DNA of 64,000 nt, taken from positions 992,001 through 1,056,000 of the forward strand of contig JAPFFF010000037.1 in the NCBI GenBank assembly GCA_039105265.1, in the 5' to 3' direction. The notes under the pieces are model-generated. The model made no database searches, was not told where the DNA came from, and saw nothing but the letters and a program-made list of their open reading frames with translations. The translations under genes and the position numbers were made by a program. The DNA is from Tritrichomonas musculus (taxonomy: Eukaryota; Parabasalia; Tritrichomonadida; Tritrichomonadidae). Positions 33,260 to 44,200 of the stretch are shown here, in pieces. The number at the start of each line of letters is the position of its first letter. Within the stretch, counting starts at the first letter, position 1.

Positions 33260-35092
33260 ATGTCGAGAGAATTTCCCCAAAATCAAGTATCACAACCACC
33301 TCTCTCACCAACAGAAAGATCTAATACTGCTAATCTCACCGAAATATCAAATATTCAAGGCCAAAATGACGAAAGAAATAATCATTTTTCTCACCAAGAT
33401 TTAAGCCATACTACTCAAGCTTTTAATGATATGAAAGCGAATTACGAAGAACTTATTGGGAAATTTTCAAATTCGCCTTTATCATCAGGCTCTAATTCAT
33501 CCAATAGTATTAATGCATTCCCAAATAAATCTCCGACTTACATTGGAGATATTTCATCAAATTTTTTGTCCGATGAAAATGCAGAGCTTGAAGTACAGCA
33601 ATGGGGAATTATGTGGACTCATCTTGTTTCTATGATTACTCAAGTTATTCCATACCAACAATCAAATTTAAATCTCCCTAAAACGGGAAATGAAAAGCGC
33701 GCAATTCTTGTTGATTTAGTAAGTAAGCTTTGCGAAAATGCAACAAACCCAAAGATTATAGAAGATTACAATATACTCAAGAAAAAATACCAAAAAAACA
33801 AAAAATCACTTAAAAAACTCAGGGAACAAGGAGAAGCTTTAATGATAGATGTAAAAAGAAATAAAGAATTGCTTAACCAACACCTTGAAAAATTTAATCA
33901 AAACGATGATTATAAACTTAATCAGAAGATAAAACAACTGGAAGATTTACTCAAAAAACAAGTTCAAGGACAAGCAGAATTACTTTCTATGGATTTACAA
34001 CAGCAAAACTGCCAAAGTTCAAAACGATTTTTGTCAAATAAATCACAAAGCCAAAATCAAAGCATATCAACAAATTATTTTAATAATGATGACATTGCTA
34101 TTGAGGAGGAAGAAGAAGATATTGAAGGTGTAGTTAATGAAGAAGCCCAAAATCTTATCAACACAATGAAAAAGACTGAAAAAGTTATTAAAAAGCAAAT
34201 AAAACTCGAAAATCAAAATGCATCAAAATCTGCCTCAAGAAATTTAAATAAAAAGAATAAAAATAAAATTAAAAAAAATCATCACAAAAAAGAAGTAGAA
34301 ATTGAATATGATTATGAATATGACAATGATAATGATGACCCCGAACCTTATTCAAGTGACGACGACGAACGTCATAATACAATACAGCAATCAAGAAAAA
34401 CTAACCATCATCATAAACATCAGATATCTAATAATAAAAGAACAAAAATTATTTTTGAACAAAACAAGAAACATAGCAGCAATATTAACCAATCACGTGC
34501 ACAGACTCAAATACAAATTAATAAGAATGATCTATTTTCATCTTCATCTTCGTCATCATTATCTTCAGAAAGTGAAGATAAATATATTGATAGCAAAAGA
34601 TCTGAAAAAGGAAAACAATTAAAACAAAAATCAAAGAAAACTATTTCGAAATCTAAAATCAACGATACAATTGATAATTTAGATGAGAGCATTGAAGATA
34701 ATAATCAAAAGAGCAAAAAAATTCAAATAAAAACTAAGGTGAAAAGTAACACATTAAATTCAAAAACAACGAATAAAGCAGAAAAAATTAGATTTCGTCA
34801 TGATGATGCAGACTCTGAAGAATTAGAATTTAACAATAACAATACTGGAGCAATTAACATCACAAAAAGAACTAAAAGAAAAAATTCACCGGATCTTCAA
34901 ATGAGAAAAGCTCTAGGTGATGATGTAAACCAGTTAGTTGTCGTTGCTAATAGTTTAAAGAAAGATTACAAAAGACTCAGAAAAGCACTCGGAAATGATT
35001 CAACAGGAAGTGAAATATCCATAGAACAATTGTCTCGTATACATGATTCATTGATTTCTGTCGAAAATCAATTTGATAATATATCTGAATAA
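33260..35092 (+). CDS. Low-complexity coiled-coil protein, unrecognised
   Basis: 610 residues from the ATG at 33260. An in-frame ATG at 33194 would add 22 residues encoded by a T-rich stretch (several Phe) that looks like untranslated leader, so I prefer 33260. The N-terminal third is Ser/Asn-rich and includes a tidy helical segment (LEVQQWGIMWTHLVSMI). Coiled coil follows at about 175-260, then acidic (EEEEEDIEG), His/Lys-rich and Ser-rich (DLFSSSSSSSLSSESED) blocks. The C-terminus has two RKALG(D/N)D motifs about 30 residues apart in a helical region. No known domain. Confidence 0.75.
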   Translation: MSREFPQNQVSQPPLSPTERSNTANLTEISNIQGQNDERNNHFSHQDLSHTTQAFNDMKANYEELIGKFSNSPLSSGSNSSNSINAFPNKSPTYIGDISSNFLSDENAELEVQQWGIMWTHLVSMITQVIPYQQSNLNLPKTGNEKRAILVDLVSKLCENATNPKIIEDYNILKKKYQKNKKSLKKLREQGEALMIDVKRNKELLNQHLEKFNQNDDYKLNQKIKQLEDLLKKQVQGQAELLSMDLQQQNCQSSKRFLSNKSQSQNQSISTNYFNNDDIAIEEEEEDIEGVVNEEAQNLINTMKKTEKVIKKQIKLENQNASKSASRNLNKKNKNKIKKNHHKKEVEIEYDYEYDNDNDDPEPYSSDDDERHNTIQQSRKTNHHHKHQISNNKRTKIIFEQNKKHSSNINQSRAQTQIQINKNDLFSSSSSSSLSSESEDKYIDSKRSEKGKQLKQKSKKTISKSKINDTIDNLDESIEDNNQKSKKIQIKTKVKSNTLNSKTTNKAEKIRFRHDDADSEELEFNNNNTGAINITKRTKRKNSPDLQMRKALGDDVNQLVVVANSLKKDYKRLRKALGNDSTGSEISIEQLSRIHDSLISVENQFDNISE

Positions 35093-35289
35093 TTTATTAA
35101 TATTATGTGTTATAAATTTTATATGTTACACTATTTATATGTTATTAAAATCCCATAATTCAAATTTTGTTTATTTTTGTAAAGTAATTGAAAGTTTTGT
35201 AAATCATTCAAAAAAATTGGATTTATCTCAAAAAACAAATTTTATATTCAAATTTTTTTTCAATTAGTATATATACATAAAATAAGATA

Positions 35290-37125
35290 ATGTCTGATAC
35301 TCAAAATCCTTCTCTTAATGATCCTTCAGAACAGCTTAAAGCTATTCGTAAGCTTCGTGAAATGTCAAATCAAAAACTTTCACAGCTTGATCAAGCTATT
35401 AACCGTTTCATTTCAAGATTTGATCAAAAAAAGGATAAATTAACCGAACTTTATGATGGTACACAAAAACAGCAGCGATATCTTACAAATGTTATTGCAA
35501 CACGTGACGCCTTACAGCAAACTTTGGACCTTCTTGATACAACAAAACGTTTGTCACCAATCATCAATAATAGAAATGTTGAAGAAAATTTTGACGAATA
35601 TATCAGAACAATGAACGAAATTGGTCAAGCTCTTGAGGTTTTATCTGATTTGAACTTTGAAGATGGAAAAATGGCAAATCAAAATCTTAAAGAACTTCAG
35701 GATACCGGACGTAAAGAAATTACAGAATATTTTTTGACTATAATCAACAAATCACAATACAAAGAAGCCTTCCCAATTTCTTATTGGAAAATTGATGAAA
35801 AAGGTGATTTTAACGTTATATCAGATGAACTTAACGAACAAATTACTTATCCATTATTAGAAAATGATTTTCAAAGAATGAAGGTCATAACTGGTGTCAT
35901 TGTTGACATGATGTCCCATACAAATGAATTTGTTGAACAATATGCTGCATCAAGAAGCCAGTTCATTGATGCCACATTTAGAAAAATTATTAAAATTGTC
36001 AAGCCACGAACCCCTATGAATGCCCCAATTGATCCTTTATTAATTCCAAAGTATTTCCGTAAATCACACAGTATTCATTTATTATGTTTCACCTATAGAT
36101 TTATTGTAGACCGAGAAACAGAAATCAAAAGAAAAATTTTTGGAAATTTACGAGGCGTTTTGGATAAGGTTATTGAGAAATCATTTGACGAAATATTTGT
36201 TCCTAATATCAAAAGCCAAGTCCAGCCATTAAATCAACATATTGACTGCTTGTTTGACCTCGACATCATACAAACTTTACGCACAATTCTACCTACTTTC
36301 GATAAATATAAAGATGAATCCACGTATAATCACCAAGAAGTTATTGAATCATTAATGCAACCATTCGCTAACAATACAAAGAATATAATAGAGGCTCTTA
36401 TATCTGCAATTGAAAAACATGATCAAACCTTCCTTCCAGTTGATGGCGGTGTATCACCTCTTACTTCTAATATTCTTCTATTTCTTATTCATCTTTTCCC
36501 TTATGAAGATAGCCTCACTAATATAATGCCAATCAATACTATTGTTACTCGCATTATTTCAAGCTTAATTTCAAATATTGAATTAAAAGCAGGACATTAC
36601 AATGATCCTGTTTTAACACAACTTTTCAAGATGAACAATCTTCATTTTATATTTACAACAGTACAAGGATCAAAACTCAAAGGCTCATTACCAAGCGAAA
36701 ATTCAATATTAATTGAAGAAAGCATTTCAAAAGCTCAAGAAGAATACATCAAATTAACATGGGATACTGCGTTTGCAAAAGTGAACGAAGATACTGTTAG
36801 GAAGAATCTTGGGGAATTCAATGAAAAACTCGGTCTTAATAAGAAACAAAGAATGGTTATTAAAATGGCTTTCAAGAACTTCAGAGATAAAATCGATGAA
36901 ATTCGACAAAAGCATCAAGGATACAACACTAAAAATACAAAGCTTATGGCTGCAATTATGAATGATACATTAAATAAAATAAGGACAAAATACGAAAAAT
37001 TCTGGATCAGGTGGAAAGATAGTGGATTTTCTAAGACACCAGAAAAATGGATCTGTTATCAACCTTCAACTTTGAATCAAATGATTACCAAATTATATTC
37101 AGGAACAAATCCGACAAACAAATAA
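35290..37125 (+). CDS. EXO70: Exocyst complex subunit Exo70
   Basis: Exo70 tethers secretory vesicles to the plasma membrane as part of the exocyst and binds PI(4,5)P2 through its C-terminal domain. This 611-residue protein has the family layout: N-terminal coiled coil (about 10-110), then helical bundles. The conserved LFKMNNLHFIFTTVQGSKL segment (near 450) matches the family's L-F-MNN-HYI motif, and a basic C-terminal helical region (KNFRDKIDEIRQKH..., RTKYEKFWIRW) follows. Length is normal. The stop overlaps TAAA, the tetranucleotide used as polyadenylation signal in trichomonads. It is convergent with the channel gene. Confidence 0.85.
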   Translation: MSDTQNPSLNDPSEQLKAIRKLREMSNQKLSQLDQAINRFISRFDQKKDKLTELYDGTQKQQRYLTNVIATRDALQQTLDLLDTTKRLSPIINNRNVEENFDEYIRTMNEIGQALEVLSDLNFEDGKMANQNLKELQDTGRKEITEYFLTIINKSQYKEAFPISYWKIDEKGDFNVISDELNEQITYPLLENDFQRMKVITGVIVDMMSHTNEFVEQYAASRSQFIDATFRKIIKIVKPRTPMNAPIDPLLIPKYFRKSHSIHLLCFTYRFIVDRETEIKRKIFGNLRGVLDKVIEKSFDEIFVPNIKSQVQPLNQHIDCLFDLDIIQTLRTILPTFDKYKDESTYNHQEVIESLMQPFANNTKNIIEALISAIEKHDQTFLPVDGGVSPLTSNILLFLIHLFPYEDSLTNIMPINTIVTRIISSLISNIELKAGHYNDPVLTQLFKMNNLHFIFTTVQGSKLKGSLPSENSILIEESISKAQEEYIKLTWDTAFAKVNEDTVRKNLGEFNEKLGLNKKQRMVIKMAFKNFRDKIDEIRQKHQGYNTKNTKLMAAIMNDTLNKIRTKYEKFWIRWKDSGFSKTPEKWICYQPSTLNQMITKLYSGTNPTNK

Positions 37126-37474
37126 ATTAAATGATCGATTTAAGTTAAAAGTGATTTATTGAAAGAAAATGTTACATTCGCATTTTTTAAACTCAAAAAA
37201 TATGTTTATATACTATCTTTTTTTTTTTTTATATTTCTAGGTCAAAAATTGACCTCTCAATTAACCTTTTTGTTTTTTTAGAGCAAGTATTGAGATGATT
37301 TTTACAGTATAGTATAAATAAGATAGCAGATAACTAATTAAAAACAATTTAAATTTATATATAAAATATTATTAACATAAAATAAAAAAATCATATAATA
37401 AATATCTGTATGAAACACATAACATAATAAAACAAATAAAAATATATAGAAATACAAATAATAATATATATATT
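37126..37474. other. Convergent 3' spacer
   Basis: AT-rich spacer between the convergent Exo70 and channel genes; it presumably holds both polyadenylation sites. Nothing else is seen. Confidence 0.5.
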
Positions 37475-40261
37475 TCACACAGGTGGATGCGATTCAGCAT
37501 CAACATCACTATCCAACGATTCATCTGAGTCGTCATCATCATGGTTATGATGGTGCTTATGCGACTTTTTGCTTTTAGTTTGATGAGAATGTGGCTTAGG
37601 AGGTGGTGGAAGATCTTGAGCTGGCTCATTCTGATTCTTTCTTGAATTAAGCATATCAGATATCATAATTCTCTTTTGCTTTGGTTTCATCAAATTTCCA
37701 GCAATGGAGTAATTTGGCATCTGTTGTTGGAGTTGTGGGCTCATTTTCATTTCAAATTGTTTTTGGCTGCTGTCACTCTTTTTCTCTTCATGCTGTGGCA
37801 AATTAATTGAATGACTTGATGTCTTCAATGAATCCTCAATTGTAGGCGGCTCTGATGGAATGAGAGGAGGCAAATTTTGAGCAGGCACAACTGTTTCGGG
37901 ATGAACTTCTGGTAATATTGATGCAGGAATATGTGGTGAAGGTGGTAATTCTGTAGGAGTAATGGAAGAGGGAATATGAGGCGGAGAAGGTGGCTCAAAA
38001 TGAGAAACTAAAGGAATATGAGGTGGAATTTCTGGATGAGAGACAGATTGAGGAATATGAGGAGGTAAAGGAGCTGCTGAAGGAGGAAGCGGGGGTAAAT
38101 TTGTATTGGTTGAAGGTGAAGGAGCAACCACATCGTTATCGGTTGGCTTCGGACTGGCAGGTGTTGGCGGACGATCTTTCGAATCTGCAGTATTTGGTGT
38201 AGGTTTGCTGGCTGGTAAGTTAAGCGATTGATGCGATTTTAATTGCAATTGTTCGAGCGAATTCCTCGATATTGGACGAAGAGAAGGAACATATCGAACA
38301 GGCATTTCTTTGGCAGTTGGCCTTGGCGTTGGGAATAAGGGAACGTGTGGTTGAGGTGCTTCGAAAGCTGACTTTTTTGCCAGTGTTCCTGTATTTTGGC
38401 TTAATAAAGGTGAACTTCCTAATTGCGAAAGATCAGCAAGCCTTATTGATTTTCGATTATTATTAAGGTTAATTGTAGAATTTGACGCATTAAGAATCCT
38501 TGGGCCATTATCTTCAGCTTGTCTAAGTGAGAGTTGAGGATCAGCCAAAATAGATGATCGTTGATTATTATTATTTGTTGTCATTGTAGCAAGAGAAGAA
38601 ATTTGGTTTAATAATTTTGGATTTGATGGAGAAGTAACAACTGGGACATTTTCTTCTTTGGCTGGATTTTCGAGTGTGAGTGACGGAATAGGGGTACTAT
38701 TTTCATCTGAGTGAGCAGGAGGATAAGCTGGAAGAGTTGTTGTTATAGTCGTTGTAGCACGTCTTCCTTTTGGAGAATGCAAATTTGGAGTATTTGAATG
38801 TAATAGGCTAATATCTCCTAATGGGGGCATTTGAGAAATAACTGACATGTTATGCTGGATACGGTCATTTCTTGGGGAAGGTGATCCACCACGGTTAAGA
38901 TAATCAAGACGAGATGAGATTTGTATTGGTCCAGCTTTTCTACGCATTGCACTGCGGAAGTCTTCATTTGATTCTTTGAGGTCATCGAAATCGCCCTTTG
39001 TGAGTTCGTATGTTTCAACATAAGTTTGAGCTATAACACATGTAACTTCTTCAGATCCATTTAAAAAAGAACCAATACCGAATACAATACCTGCTGGTCC
39101 TTCATGCGAGTTAATTAAAGATCCACAGGAGCTTAATACCTGAACTTTTCCACTAGACAAGAAAAAAATCTTTTTTGAGACGCTTCTTGCCTTAATCAAA
39201 TAGTCTCCGGGAGTAAATATCCGCGGCCTTAAGCGCATTGCTATTTGACCTAAAGTTTCTTGACTAAGATCCTTGAGTGAATCGATTTTTTCAAATAATT
39301 GAGCATGCAAAGCTAAAGCCACTTTTTTCTTTAGCGATTCTGGCATTTTTTGTGCATTTTCATAAAAAACCGATTCATCATGATCTCTTTCCCAAACATA
39401 TTCGAAATAACGAAGCAATTCCAAAATAGAATCATTTGATACGCCTCTCCATTTAAAAGCAATATATATTTTTTGATACTTTTCAAGAAAACTTGTTCGC
39501 GAAGGATCAGCAACAATAGAAACCATATTAGATAAGAAAAAGTTATAAAAGAAGACACCAACACATTCAACAACAATGATTATGATGATTTCAGTAAATG
39601 TATATGGATGCAAATCTCCATAACCAATTGTCAACATGGTTGTTGTTATATAATAAAAAGTATGAATATATTGAACAAGCTGAGGTTCAGTATCAATTAA
39701 AGCAACTTCATGAAGCCACGATGGCCCAGGTAATTCTCTATTTCCGACAAGCCAAAAGATACATGAGAAAACATGATCAATAACTAATAAAAAAATTAAT
39801 AAAATAAGCATTTTGGAAAAAGGTCCAACATAAATTAATGAAGTTTGCATCAAATGGATCGCCTTTCCAAGTCTGACGAGTCTAAGAAGTTTAAGGGATA
39901 TTAAAATACGATAAACTTTGACTGATTTGATAAAATATCCGATCAAGTAAAATGGTATAGGCGTTATCCAATAAACAATTTTGCCCAAAACGGTGATTTT
40001 TGAATGAATGTATTTCTTATTTAATGAAACAACACCAAATTCAAGGATCCCAGTATTCTGCGAAATATAAATATCGATGGCAAAAAAAACATCCAAAACA
40101 AGTGATGGAATAATCCACTTATAATTTAATGGAATATCAAAAATCCATTCGAAAGGAAGCTCGAATAAAACAATTGCAGATATAAAAAACATAAAATATT
40201 CCCAAATTCGGCGGAAGATAGAGTATGGATTAATTGCTCGGGATGGTTCATGCTCTTCCAT
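37475..40261 (-). CDS. Voltage/cyclic-nucleotide-gated-type potassium channel with Pro-rich tail
   Basis: 928 residues. Six membrane segments lie at about 20-40, 49-67, 91-111, S4-like 115-135 (few Arg/Lys: KLLRLVRLGK), 146-173 and 222-250. The pore loop carries the K+ selectivity filter TIGYGD at 211-216. A C-linker (about 255-325) and cyclic-nucleotide-binding fold (about 330-430) follow, as in CNG, HCN and KCNH channels. The phosphate-binding cassette lacks the usual FGE and the conserved Arg (it reads NGSEEVTC), so ligand binding is doubtful. Residues 450-928 are a disordered Pro/Ser-rich tail with many PPHIP-type repeats, possibly binding SH3-like or cytoskeletal partners (inference). 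Confidence 0.9.
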   Translation of the reverse strand: MEEHEPSRAINPYSIFRRIWEYFMFFISAIVLFELPFEWIFDIPLNYKWIIPSLVLDVFFAIDIYISQNTGILEFGVVSLNKKYIHSKITVLGKIVYWITPIPFYLIGYFIKSVKVYRILISLKLLRLVRLGKAIHLMQTSLIYVGPFSKMLILLIFLLVIDHVFSCIFWLVGNRELPGPSWLHEVALIDTEPQLVQYIHTFYYITTTMLTIGYGDLHPYTFTEIIIIIVVECVGVFFYNFFLSNMVSIVADPSRTSFLEKYQKIYIAFKWRGVSNDSILELLRYFEYVWERDHDESVFYENAQKMPESLKKKVALALHAQLFEKIDSLKDLSQETLGQIAMRLRPRIFTPGDYLIKARSVSKKIFFLSSGKVQVLSSCGSLINSHEGPAGIVFGIGSFLNGSEEVTCVIAQTYVETYELTKGDFDDLKESNEDFRSAMRRKAGPIQISSRLDYLNRGGSPSPRNDRIQHNMSVISQMPPLGDISLLHSNTPNLHSPKGRRATTTITTTLPAYPPAHSDENSTPIPSLTLENPAKEENVPVVTSPSNPKLLNQISSLATMTTNNNNQRSSILADPQLSLRQAEDNGPRILNASNSTINLNNNRKSIRLADLSQLGSSPLLSQNTGTLAKKSAFEAPQPHVPLFPTPRPTAKEMPVRYVPSLRPISRNSLEQLQLKSHQSLNLPASKPTPNTADSKDRPPTPASPKPTDNDVVAPSPSTNTNLPPLPPSAAPLPPHIPQSVSHPEIPPHIPLVSHFEPPSPPHIPSSITPTELPPSPHIPASILPEVHPETVVPAQNLPPLIPSEPPTIEDSLKTSSHSINLPQHEEKKSDSSQKQFEMKMSPQLQQQMPNYSIAGNLMKPKQKRIMISDMLNSRKNQNEPAQDLPPPPKPHSHQTKSKKSHKHHHNHDDDDSDESLDSDVDAESHPPV

Positions 40262-40263
40262 TT

Positions 40264-40269
40264 TAATGA
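40264..40269 (-). promoter_or_regulatory. Candidate trichomonad initiator of the channel gene
   Basis: On the minus strand TCATTA lies just upstream of the ATG, fitting the TCA(+1)YW initiator core known from Trichomonas, with A+1 at 40267, six bases before the start codon. Confidence 0.35.
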
Positions 40270-41286
40270 AAAATTATAGAATTTTTAAATTTTTAATAGG
40301 TAGATAAATTTTAAAAAATAATGATTCAATTTTCAATGGAAAATGATCGTTTTTTTATTTTTAAAGAAATTTCAATCACTATTACTCATATTTTAAACCT
40401 TTCTGCAATGGCTTATATAGTACAAAATGTTTAATAACGTAATAAAAGACTTATTTATGGTATCGATTAAATATAAAAAATAATTTATTATAATTTCTTT
40501 AAGGGTACACTCTCATTTTTTGAATGGATAAATGGTCGTATGAGCCATCTATCAAAATTAATTAAAAAAAACTAATTGTTTTAATGATTTTCTTTTTTTC
40601 CCCTATGCTATTGAAACTAACCCTAAGCCAAGCTTTTTCACCAATAATATCTTTTAAAATGAGGATGATTCTAAATATCGTAATATTTATTTAACCACAG
40701 CAATCAATTTCAAATCAAAAAGCATTTATAACAATTATTCAAATTTGAATCATAAGAAACTTATGATTTGATTTTTTTCAATAATTGAAGATTTATTAAA
40801 AAAATCATAAGAAACTATTATGCCAAATCTATATATCATCTAAAATAGTAATCAGAAAGCTTTTTCAAATTTGAATTTAAATTTACTGCCATTTTATTTT
40901 GATCAATATTAAAGCATAATTTTAATATATCAATCACATTTAATGAATATCAACTATTGGTTTTCATCGATGCAAATGCTTTCTAAATGCAAGTTTCAGA
41001 ACATAAAATTCTATTGAGCAAAAATATTGAATTGTCTAAAGCAATTTTAAAAAAGATATTACATCACTATTGTTGTTAAGTTTTGCTACGATATAAAACT
41101 TTAATTTTATCATATTTTATAATATATAATGAAATTGTATTATATAAAATTGAAAGTAATTATTGAAAGAAAATATTGAGAGTTTTTCAATCATATCAGA
41201 AAAAATAATTATTTATTTCAAAATTAAGTACTTTACACTTTAAGAAAAAGGTCAATTTTTTTTGAATTAAATCAAGAATAATCACA
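40270..41286. other. AT-rich divergent intergenic spacer
   Basis: Separates the divergent channel and HEAT genes. Apart from AT-rich runs I recognise no repeat, RNA or coding trace. Confidence 0.45.
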
Positions 41287-44200
41287 ATGCAAGAATTTAT
41301 TAATTCTCTCAAGGAAGTTCAGCTTGAATCTGCTTCACCAACTGATATTACCCTTACGCTCTTGAGATTTCAAACAGAAATTAATGCTTTATTTTTTCAT
41401 GGTTGGAAAACTGACAATATTCATGAAGCTTTTCAAGAAATATGGAAATTTTTCTTATTTGCTGCTTCGCATTCGCAAAGTGGCGTTCGTTTAGCATCAT
41501 ATCGCGCAACAGGAGCTTTTTTACTTAAACTATCGCCATACTATACATTCGTCATACAAAATACTTTTTCAGATATGTCAATGGTAGCAACGATTGACGT
41601 AAAAAGTTCTGCTATTATTGCTTCATCATTTGCTTTTATATCGAGTCGTATATCTCTACCTTATCTTGGCAAGTTTCTTGATAATACTCCAGTTTTTCAT
41701 CATTTTACTATTTCAGATCCAATTTTTTCAGAACATCTTTCATCAATTATAACAAATTTAGGTGAACTTGGCTTTGATTGGTTTTCAACGCTATTACACT
41801 CTTTTTTAGCTCTTACGGAAACATCAAATGACAGATACTTAATGAAATCTATCACAGCAGTTATTTCTCATGATCCAATAAATCTTATGAACGATTTTCT
41901 ACAATATATCTCAGATCAGAATTTGTACAAAAAACATCTTCCACTTGCATCATACATTATTACTACAGGACACATTTATGATGATAGTTTTGATCTCTTT
42001 AATCTTGCAAAAACTTCGATTAGTGTACTCAATCATCCAGAAGAATCGAATCCAACCATGATTGATAGCGCTTTACAAATACTTTCAATTAAATCTCCCT
42101 CATTTTATTTACAAATTGATCCAGTTGGCAACGATACTGTAAATTTGACATTAAGCAAGAAGAAGCCTGACCAGTCCATGGATTTAATTGACTTTGATTT
42201 TACTGATAAATCAGATAAGAACGAACATATATCCATTGTTATAAAAGTATCTGTATTTAAAGTTCGTCCGACCATTTATCTTCTCGAATTGCCAGTAATG
42301 TATTCTGAGCCACAGCCTGAAGATGGTGCGTTAACATTAGCTGCAAAATTCAAATCACTTGCCTCCAGAATCAATGCATATCCAGAGAAGACGTCAGAAG
42401 TTCTTTCGACCTTCATTAAATATTATAATAAAAAGTACGATAGCAACGTATCAGCTGTAATTCAAGGCATTTCCGAATGCATTATCACTCTAATTAACAA
42501 TTCCGATCTCACAATTTTGACACCGTTGATTGAATCGGTCATTTTTACACCATGCACGAACTGGTTTCATTCCTCTGACGTTTTGTCAGTGATAGACAAC
42601 ATGAATCATGATTCATTTGAGAAGCTATTTGGTCGTAGTGGACTAGAGCGAATTGTTTGTCTCCTAATTGAACTTTCTCTCTCAGCGAACGTTCAAGTAT
42701 CGATAAAATCGACAAAAATAATTCGTAAACTGGTCATATCACATACCTTTCAAAAACTGACAACTTTGGTTGCATCACACATTGACATATTTGATGACAA
42801 CAACCTTTCGCATCTTCTTCCCTTACTGACTGACATCTTACGTGACCATCCTGAAGAGAATTACAATCATCTTCATTACCTTGTATTTCAATTGATTGAA
42901 TTGCAAGATTTCTATCGTACAAATCTGCCGGTTTTGACATCACTTCTTCATTTTATCGGCAACTTCACAATTAATTTCGTCAGGATTAAAAAGTTGAATC
43001 CAACCTTTCTCCTGGCGGTTTCTATCATTGCCGCCTCAATTCAATGCGTATCTGGCTTCTCAGAATGGGAAAACATCTTTCTTATTGAGTCACTGGGCAA
43101 CATGGTTGAAATAATCAGCAACGATTTAAGGAGTAAGAACATTGACGTTAGTTCTGAAAATTCTTTGAATTACGATGAATATTTGGCTCCTTGTGTTGCC
43201 GCACTGAAGTTTGTTTATGGAATTCCAATCAACATGATTCAGAAGGACTTTATTCTTATTCTTTACAGGAAGTTAAGAAATATATTCCCTTTGGATTCGG
43301 CCAAATTTGTTCGCAAATTTTGGCCAATGTTGAATGATGAAGAAAAAGTTCAGGCCATTCTAAAAATGCATAAATCGTTACGGTTTGTTCAGAATTATCA
43401 AGTGCCTTCAATTATAGCAATACTCTTCATCCAAATTTATAGACCCGAATTCTACGAAAGGCTGGATCGTTGTAAAAGCGCTTTGATACATACGGCCAAT
43501 TATGCACTCAAAAATAAAAAATGCTTGAAAGAGGACCAAGAAACCGTTTTTAAGGCGATTTATTATTATACTGATGAGAAAAGTAGAGAGGCAATCTTGA
43601 ACTCATCGAATTTTGAAGAGGACGTTTTGAAGCACTGCCCTGAATTGTACACAATCCTCTTCAAAAAGCCAAATCCAGGCAATATGAAAAAGGCTGGATC
43701 TGACCAGTTCATTGACATGGCGCCTGTTCATGCTACAAAGTCTGATCCAAACATCCTTGCTAATCCATACAAGATCAATAATGTCAGCTCGTCGCTCGTG
43801 TTCGACTACACTGATCCTTCATTCAGAATCAACAGCCAGTCGAGCTCACAAGTTGACATATTTGATTCGCCCGACTCTTTATTTGGAAGCGCCAATCAGA
43901 TCCCATCTCAAATCAACCCAACTCCAACCAATTCTCAACAGAACAACAACGCACAACAACAACAACAAAATAATAATAATAATTTGAATGTTGATTTGTT
44001 GAACAATTTTGCTGGTGATAATAAAAGTAATCATGACGATTTGTTCGGTGGCGGATCTAATGCAAAGCCTCAGAACAATTTTTCAGATGATTTGCTGTTT
44101 GGCGCTGCTGGAGGTAACCAGAACAACTCGCAAAAGGAAAATGTGAATTTGGAAAATGATTTATTTGCTCAGCAAATAAATTCACAGCCAATTGTCCAGC

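Noticed and set aside
40500-40640. MITE starting TTAAGGGTACACTCTC
   Set aside because: The supposed right end (AACCCTAAG) matches only a few bases; no convincing inverted repeat.
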